A DNA stretch of 64,000 bases from Leisingera aquaemixtae (GTDB lineage Bacteria; Pseudomonadota; Alphaproteobacteria; Rhodobacterales; Rhodobacteraceae), in contig NZ_JAHVJQ010000001.1 in assembly GCF_019801145.1 (NCBI RefSeq), positions 372,001 through 436,000 of the forward strand, in the 5' to 3' direction. Position 1 is the first letter of the stretch. The number at the start of each line of letters is the position of its first letter. Below, one piece after another: positions 59,180 through 64,000 of the stretch. The position numbers were made by a program, and so were the translations under genes. A model generated the notes under the pieces. The model saw only the letters and a program-made list of their open reading frames with translations. It was not told where the DNA came from and ran no database searches.

Positions 59180-61459
59180 GTGGCGCATAAGTCACATCTG
59201 AGGGCGGCATACGGGCCGTTTGCCGCCTTGGACAGGTGGCGCAGAACCCGCCGGGCCCGCAATATCGGGACCATCGGGCTGGTGGTGCTGGGGCCGGTTC
59301 TGGCGCTGGCAACATTCCTTATCATCGGTCCGCTGGGGCAGGGCGCGTCGTCCCGGTCGCTGCGGCTCATCCTGCTGGCAGACCTGGTCTACATCCTGAC
59401 CATTGCTGCGCTGGTGATGGCCCAGATCGTGCGCCTGTTTGCAGCGCGGCGGTCGAAATCCGCGGGCTCTCGGCTGCATTTGCGGCTGATCGGGGCCTTC
59501 GGGTTTCTGGCGCTGATCCCCACTGTCATCGTTGCGGTCTTTGCGGTGCTCACCGTGAACGTCGGGCTTGAGGGCTGGTTTTCGCAGCGGGTCCGCCAGG
59601 TGATCGGCAGCTCGCTGGCCGCAGCCGAGGCCTACCAGGCCCAGCAGAAAGACGACCTGACCGAGGACGCCCGCGCGCTGGCGCGATTCCTCGACAACAG
59701 CCGCGCGCGCAGTTTCTTCATCAACGACGCGGAACTGCGGCTGGTGCTGTCGCAGGGCCAGCTGCAAGTCCAGCGGGGGCTGCGCGAAGCCTATATCGTT
59801 GATGGCGCCGGGCAGATCCGGGCGCGGGGGGAGCGCTCTTACGAGTTCGATTTCGAGGAGCCGAACAACCGGCAGATCGGTGCCGCCCGCGATGACGGCC
59901 TGCTGCTGATCGAGGATTGGGACAACAGCGAGTTCCGCGCGCTGGTGCGGCTTGACGCCTTTGTCGACCGGTTTCTGTACATCAGCCGGGATGTGGACGG
60001 CGAGTTGCTGAACCTGCTGGATGATACCCAGGAAACGGCGCATCTCTATCAGCAGTTGGAGAGCGAACGCGGCCGGGTGCTGTTCGAATTTGCGCTGCTC
60101 TATATCGGCTTTGCGGTGATCCTGATCCTGGCGGCGATGTGGCTGGGCATGTGGTTCGCCGAACGGCTGTCGCGACCGGTGGGACGGCTGACGGTGGCAG
60201 CGCAGCGGGTCGGGGCCGGCAATCTGGATGTGCAGGTGCCGATTGACGACCGCGGCGACGAGATTTCCCAGCTGGGCCAGTATTTCAACCAGATGACCCG
60301 TGAATTGAAGGCGCAGCACGGCCGCCTGCTGGACAATACCCGGCAGATCGAACAGCGCCGCCGCCTGTTCGACTCGGTGCTGTCGTCGGTGACCTCCGGC
60401 GTGGTCGGCCTGGACGCGGACGGGCGGGTGACCTTTGTGAACCGTTCCGCCGAGCGCCTGCTGGACTGGCAGGAGGATCAGCAGTCGCTGGCGCTGGCGG
60501 TGGCGGTGCCGGAATTCGGGCCGCTGTTTGCCGAGCTGGCTGAAACCGGCGCCGAGGTGGTGCAGGAAGAGATCAAGGTGACCCGTCAGGGCCGGCTCGA
60601 AAACCTGCTGGTCAGGATGTCGCCGCGCCGCTCCGGCGAGGGCGGCCTGGAAGGCTATGTTGTGGCCTTTGACGATGTGACCGACCTGGTCAGCGCCCAG
60701 CGGATGGCGGCCTGGGGCGACGTGGCGCGCCGGATTGCGCATGAGATCAAGAACCCGCTGACCCCGATCCAGCTGAGCGCGGAGCGGATCAAGCGCAAGT
60801 TCGCGCCGAAGCTGGGCGAGGAAAACAGCGACCAGCTGCAATCGATGACCGATGTGATCGTGCGCCAGACCAACGACCTGCGCCGCATCGTCGACGAGTT
60901 TTCGAAATTCGCCCGCATGCCGGAACCGGAGCGGCGCGAGGAAGATCTGGCCAAGCTGGTGCGGGACGCGGTGATCCTGCAGCAGCAGGGCCAGCCGGGT
61001 GTGCGGATCACCGCATCGCTGCCTGAGGCGGCGATGCCTTCGGATCTGGACGCCACCATGATTGGCCAGGCCTTGACCAATCTGATCAAGAACGCAGGCG
61101 AGGCAATTGAAAGCCTGCAGAAAAAAGGCGCGCCCGAGGGGCTGGTTCCGGAAATCCGGGTTTCGGCCGAGCAGGCGGGCAATGCCTATGAAATCCGGAT
61201 TGCCGACAACGGCATCGGTTTGCCCGAAGACCGGGCACGGCTGTTCGAGCCTTATGTGACCACGCGCGACGCGGGCACCGGGCTGGGGCTGCCGATCGTC
61301 AAGAAAATCATCGAGGAGCACGGGGGCACGCTGACGCTGGAAGACGCCCCGGTGTTTGAGGGACACGCGCATAACGGCGCAATGGCGGTGATCCGCCTGC
61401 CCGCCGCGGCCAAAGCGGCGGCGCCTAACAAGAGCACAGTGAAAGCAGGTCTGACATGA
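59180..61459 (+). CDS. ntrY: Membrane sensor kinase NtrY
   Basis: A 759-residue kinase starting at GTG 59180. The N-terminus has two to three helices (residues 30-130), an extracytoplasmic region to about 305, another helix near 310-335, HAMP (about 335-390), PAS (about 395-510) and the kinase core with the phosphorylated His in RRIAHEIKNPLTPIQLSAE. ATPase boxes are ALTNLIKNAGEAIE and GTGLGLPIV. NtrY-NtrX affects nitrogen use and envelope/redox functions in alphaproteobacteria. The stop overlaps ntrX. Confidence 0.95.
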   Translation: MAHKSHLRAAYGPFAALDRWRRTRRARNIGTIGLVVLGPVLALATFLIIGPLGQGASSRSLRLILLADLVYILTIAALVMAQIVRLFAARRSKSAGSRLHLRLIGAFGFLALIPTVIVAVFAVLTVNVGLEGWFSQRVRQVIGSSLAAAEAYQAQQKDDLTEDARALARFLDNSRARSFFINDAELRLVLSQGQLQVQRGLREAYIVDGAGQIRARGERSYEFDFEEPNNRQIGAARDDGLLLIEDWDNSEFRALVRLDAFVDRFLYISRDVDGELLNLLDDTQETAHLYQQLESERGRVLFEFALLYIGFAVILILAAMWLGMWFAERLSRPVGRLTVAAQRVGAGNLDVQVPIDDRGDEISQLGQYFNQMTRELKAQHGRLLDNTRQIEQRRRLFDSVLSSVTSGVVGLDADGRVTFVNRSAERLLDWQEDQQSLALAVAVPEFGPLFAELAETGAEVVQEEIKVTRQGRLENLLVRMSPRRSGEGGLEGYVVAFDDVTDLVSAQRMAAWGDVARRIAHEIKNPLTPIQLSAERIKRKFAPKLGEENSDQLQSMTDVIVRQTNDLRRIVDEFSKFARMPEPERREEDLAKLVRDAVILQQQGQPGVRITASLPEAAMPSDLDATMIGQALTNLIKNAGEAIESLQKKGAPEGLVPEIRVSAEQAGNAYEIRIADNGIGLPEDRARLFEPYVTTRDAGTGLGLPIVKKIIEEHGGTLTLEDAPVFEGHAHNGAMAVIRLPAAAKAAAPNKSTVKAGLT

Positions 61460-62865
61460 GTGACATTCTGATTGTAGATGATGAGCGCGACATCCGCGAG
61501 CTGATCTCGGACATCCTGGAGGACGAGGGCTATGCCACCCGCAAGGCGGGCAGTTCCGATGAATGCATGGCCCAGCTGGAAGAGGCCCAGCCGGCGCTGA
61601 TGATCCTGGATATCTGGCTGAAGGACAGCCAGATGGACGGCATCGACATCCTGAAAGCGGTCAAGCGAGACACCCCGGATATTCCGGTGGTGATCATCTC
61701 CGGCCACGGCAACATCGAAATCGCCGTCGCCGCGATCAAGCAGGGGGCGTATGACTTCATCGAGAAGCCGTTCAACATCGACCAGCTGATGGTGGTGATC
61801 CGCCGCGCGATGGAAACCTCGCGCCTGCGCCGGGAGAACACGGATCTGAAGCGCAAGGATACCGGACCGGCAGAGATGATCGGCACCTCCGCGGCCTTCC
61901 GCACCCTGGTCGGGCAGCTGGACAAGGTGACCAAGTCCAATGGCCGGGTGATGCTGACCGGCCCGGCCGGCAGCGGCAAGGAAATCGCCGCCCGCTACAT
62001 CCATGCCAATTCGAACCGGGCGTCCGCGCCGTTTATCACCGTGAACTGCGCCAGCATCGAGCCCGACCGGATGGAAGAGGTGCTGTTCGGGCGTGAGTCC
62101 GCGGAGCGGGGGGTGGAGCCGGGCCTTTTGGAGCAGGCGCACGGCGGGGTGGTGTTCTTCGACGAGGTCGCCGACATGCCGCTGGGCACCCAGTCCAAGA
62201 TCCTGCGGGTGCTGGTGGACCAGCAGTTCCAGCGCGTCGGCGGCTCTGATAAGATCAGGGTCGACCTGCGGGTGGTCTCCTCGACCAACAGGGATCTGGA
62301 CGCCGAAATCGAGGCCGGCACCTTCCGCCAGGAGCTGTACCACCGGCTGAACGTGGTGCCGGTGGCGGTGCCGTCGCTGGCGGACCGGCGCGAGGATATC
62401 CCGCTGCTGGCCGGCCATTTCATCGCCCAGTTCAACGAGGCGCAGGGCCTGCCGCTGCGCGAACTGACCGAGGAGGCGGTGGCGCTGATGCAGACGATGC
62501 TGTGGCCGGGCAACGTGCGGCAGCTGAAGAACCTGGTGGAGCGGGTGCTGATCCTGGGCGACGGCAGCGGCCCGATCGAGGCCAAGGACTTGCCGCGCGA
62601 GGAGGAGAAGCCGCAGGAGGAGGGCCGGGTGGTGCTGTCCGGCGCGCTGGCCACCCTGCCGCTGCGCGAGGCGCGGGAGGCGTTCGAGCGCGAGTATCTG
62701 CTGACCCAGATCAACCGCTTTGGCGGCAATATCAGCCGCACCGCGTCTTTTGTCGGCATGGAGCGTTCGGCACTGCACCGCAAGCTGAAGTCGCTGGGGG
62801 TGGTGACATCCAACAAGGCAGGCGCCCGGGTGGCGCATGTGGAGACCGAAGAAGAGCAGGCCTGA
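61456..62865 (+). CDS. ntrX: Response regulator NtrX
   Basis: A 469-residue NtrC-family regulator partnered with NtrY. Asp52 lies in LMILDIWLKDSQMDG. The AAA region has GPAGSGKE and FFDEVADMP, and the GAFTGA position reads LFGRESAERGVEPG, so sigma-54 contact is not expected, as in other alphaproteobacterial NtrX. The Fis-type HTH near the C-terminus is FGGNISRTASFVGMERSALHRKLK. It ends the operon; no trkA or hfq follows here before the convergent Sel1 gene. Confidence 0.95.
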   Translation: MSDILIVDDERDIRELISDILEDEGYATRKAGSSDECMAQLEEAQPALMILDIWLKDSQMDGIDILKAVKRDTPDIPVVIISGHGNIEIAVAAIKQGAYDFIEKPFNIDQLMVVIRRAMETSRLRRENTDLKRKDTGPAEMIGTSAAFRTLVGQLDKVTKSNGRVMLTGPAGSGKEIAARYIHANSNRASAPFITVNCASIEPDRMEEVLFGRESAERGVEPGLLEQAHGGVVFFDEVADMPLGTQSKILRVLVDQQFQRVGGSDKIRVDLRVVSSTNRDLDAEIEAGTFRQELYHRLNVVPVAVPSLADRREDIPLLAGHFIAQFNEAQGLPLRELTEEAVALMQTMLWPGNVRQLKNLVERVLILGDGSGPIEAKDLPREEEKPQEEGRVVLSGALATLPLREAREAFEREYLLTQINRFGGNISRTASFVGMERSALHRKLKSLGVVTSNKAGARVAHVETEEEQA

Positions 62866-62907
62866 GCAGGCTGCCGCTGCGCCCGGCTGCACCGGGCGCA
62901 GGCGCCA

Positions 62908-64000
62908 TCAGAACAGGTCCTGGCGGATCGGGTTCAGCGCAAAGTGAACCTGGGCAGCCAGCTGCAGCTGGCTGATGGGATCGTCGGGGACAATCGCGGG
63001 CAGGCCCGCTTCGCGCGCCCAATTGGCCAGCTGCTTGCGCGATGCCGGGCCGAACTGGCCGTCGACAGCAATTGCGGATCCCAACTGCCGCAGGATGTAC
63101 TGGGTGGCTGCTGAGACATCCTTCTCAGTCATGCCGGACAGCAGATCCCGCGCGGCAGCGCGGGCCTCCGGATCATTCAGCGCCATCGCCTTGCCCGCCC
63201 GGGCCGCGGCGGCATGGGCCGGCACCCGGTCCTGCAGCCGGTTCAGCGCCACCCAGGCGCCATTGGCGCCGCCCCAGGCATCGCCGCGGGCAAGCCCCAT
63301 ATCATACCATTCCAGCGCCTCGGCCGCATCGCTGCCGGGCAGGTCGCCGTTCATGATCATCCGGCCGATCTCACCCGGCGCATGCGGGTGGCCAAGCTGC
63401 GCCGCTTCGGCAAACAGCGCCTTGGCCTTTTCCTTGTCCACCGGTTTGCCCGCGCCGCCGTCCCGGTAGACATAGCCGAGGTTGGCGGTGCCGTAGATGT
63501 CGCCGCGCCCGGCGGAGGCTTCCAGATAGGCCAGCCCACGGTCCGGCTGTGCCAGCTCATCGCCGCTCCACAGGAAGAAGACGCCCAGCTCATTCAAGGC
63601 GTATGTGTGGCCCAGTTCCACCGCCCGGCTGAGCAGGTCAAAGCCGCGCTGTTTTTCCTCGGGCGTGCTGCTTCTGCGCAGGAGCCGCTTGCCGCGGGCA
63701 TGCATCGAGAAGGGGTCGCCGGCTTCGATTCCCTTGTCCCACAGGGCAAACGCCTTGTCCGGGTCAAACGGGATCGGCACGGTTTCGCGGTCGACATTCG
63801 GGGTGACATGCAGATAGGCCACCGCGTTATAGGCGCGGACATGGCCCAGCTCGGCCGCCTTTTCAAAGGCTTCGTAGGCGTCCATCAGGTGGCCCTGGCC
63901 CTGCAGCGCGCGGCCGAGCTGATAATGCAGGCGTCCGATTTCCGGGGCGGCTTCCACCGCCTCGCGGCAGGCCGCCTCTGCTGCCCGGAGGTCGATTTCA
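62908..64000 (-). CDS. Sel1-repeat protein with C-terminal peptidoglycan-binding-like domain (partial)
   Basis: The frame enters from the right edge, and 363 codons plus the stop are visible. It carries Sel1/TPR-like repeats (FEKAAELGHVRAYNAVAYLH, LLSRAVELGHTYALNELGVFF, FAEAAQLGHPHAPGEIGRMI). The C-terminal part (ILRQLGSAIAVDGQFGPASRKQLANWAREAG) resembles a peptidoglycan-binding repeat. A preceding caspase-like domain occurs in similar roseobacter proteins I recall, but it would lie outside the window. It is convergent with ntrX. Confidence 0.85.
   Translation of the reverse strand, partial: EIDLRAAEAACREAVEAAPEIGRLHYQLGRALQGQGHLMDAYEAFEKAAELGHVRAYNAVAYLHVTPNVDRETVPIPFDPDKAFALWDKGIEAGDPFSMHARGKRLLRRSSTPEEKQRGFDLLSRAVELGHTYALNELGVFFLWSGDELAQPDRGLAYLEASAGRGDIYGTANLGYVYRDGGAGKPVDKEKAKALFAEAAQLGHPHAPGEIGRMIMNGDLPGSDAAEALEWYDMGLARGDAWGGANGAWVALNRLQDRVPAHAAAARAGKAMALNDPEARAAARDLLSGMTEKDVSAATQYILRQLGSAIAVDGQFGPASRKQLANWAREAGLPAIVPDDPISQLQLAAQVHFALNPIRQDLF

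Overview
This 64 kb window is chromosomal DNA of a high-GC alphaproteobacterium, almost certainly a marine Rhodobacteraceae of the roseobacter group (Leisingera/Phaeobacter/Ruegeria-like). This is inferred from gene content and order: the pyrH-frr-uppS-cdsA-dxr-rseP-bamA-ompH-fabZ-lpxA-lpxI-lpxB chain, the sciP-ctrA pair, a fused ispDF, the dusB(nifR3)-ntrB-ntrC-ntrY-ntrX operon with an NtrC that lacks the sigma-54 contact loop, and Rhodobacteraceae-type small proteins (DUF1127, DUF6477/DUF6456). I saw no rRNA, tRNA, CRISPR array, insertion sequence or prophage. The window is mostly core genome, with accessory material at about 29-47 kb.

Layout. 1-12 kb (+): the end of pyrH, then ribosome recycling, isoprenoid carrier and phospholipid synthesis (uppS, cdsA, dxr), site-2 protease rseP, outer-membrane assembly (bamA, ompH/skp) and lipid A synthesis (fabZ, lpxA, lpxI, lpxB). 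Many genes overlap as ATGA. 12-14.7 kb: mnmA (-), divergent from the cell-cycle pair sciP and ctrA (+). 14.8-19.4 kb (+): ligA, recG and a 40-residue membrane peptide behind a cluster of LexA-like GTTC repeats. 19.7-26.4 kb: NifU-like protein, hisI, gluQ, a methyltransferase, trmFO, an enoyl-CoA hydratase, a thioesterase, psd and a DUF1127 gene divergent from a MocR-type regulator. 28-29 kb: rplM-rpsI.

29-47 kb is more variable: an acetyltransferase, a two-gene truncated-hemoglobin/adenylate-cyclase operon, ppk2-tetR, a DUF995-like gene broken by an in-frame amber codon, a P-loop ATPase-metA-hydrolase run, a FadL porin, an EamA exporter, a glycosyltransferase-like/sulfotransferase pair, guaA, a non-pyrrolysine MttB homologue, the divergent DUF6477/DUF6456 genes, a peroxiredoxin and a lysine-rich helical protein. 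47-56 kb: lipA, an M20 amidohydrolase, an RcnB-like protein, hpt, a COQ10/RatA protein, a TPMT-type methyltransferase, amtB, cinA/pncC, pgpA and ispDF. 55.6-62.9 kb (+): the nitrogen regulatory operon. A Sel1-repeat protein (-) runs off the right end.

The most interesting items are: (1) the translationally coupled truncated hemoglobin and PAS-coiled coil-adenylate cyclase, which together resemble a split heme-regulated nucleotide cyclase; (2) the GTTC repeat cluster, including one perfect GTTC-N7-GTTC box, ahead of a 40-residue single-pass membrane peptide after recG, a candidate SOS membrane peptide; (3) the array of ATTGT/ACAAT boxes between the DUF1127 gene and its divergent MocR regulator; (4) the lysine-rich 304-residue protein of unknown role; and (5) the amber-interrupted DUF995 gene. 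All functional statements come from reading motifs and family knowledge; no database search was possible.
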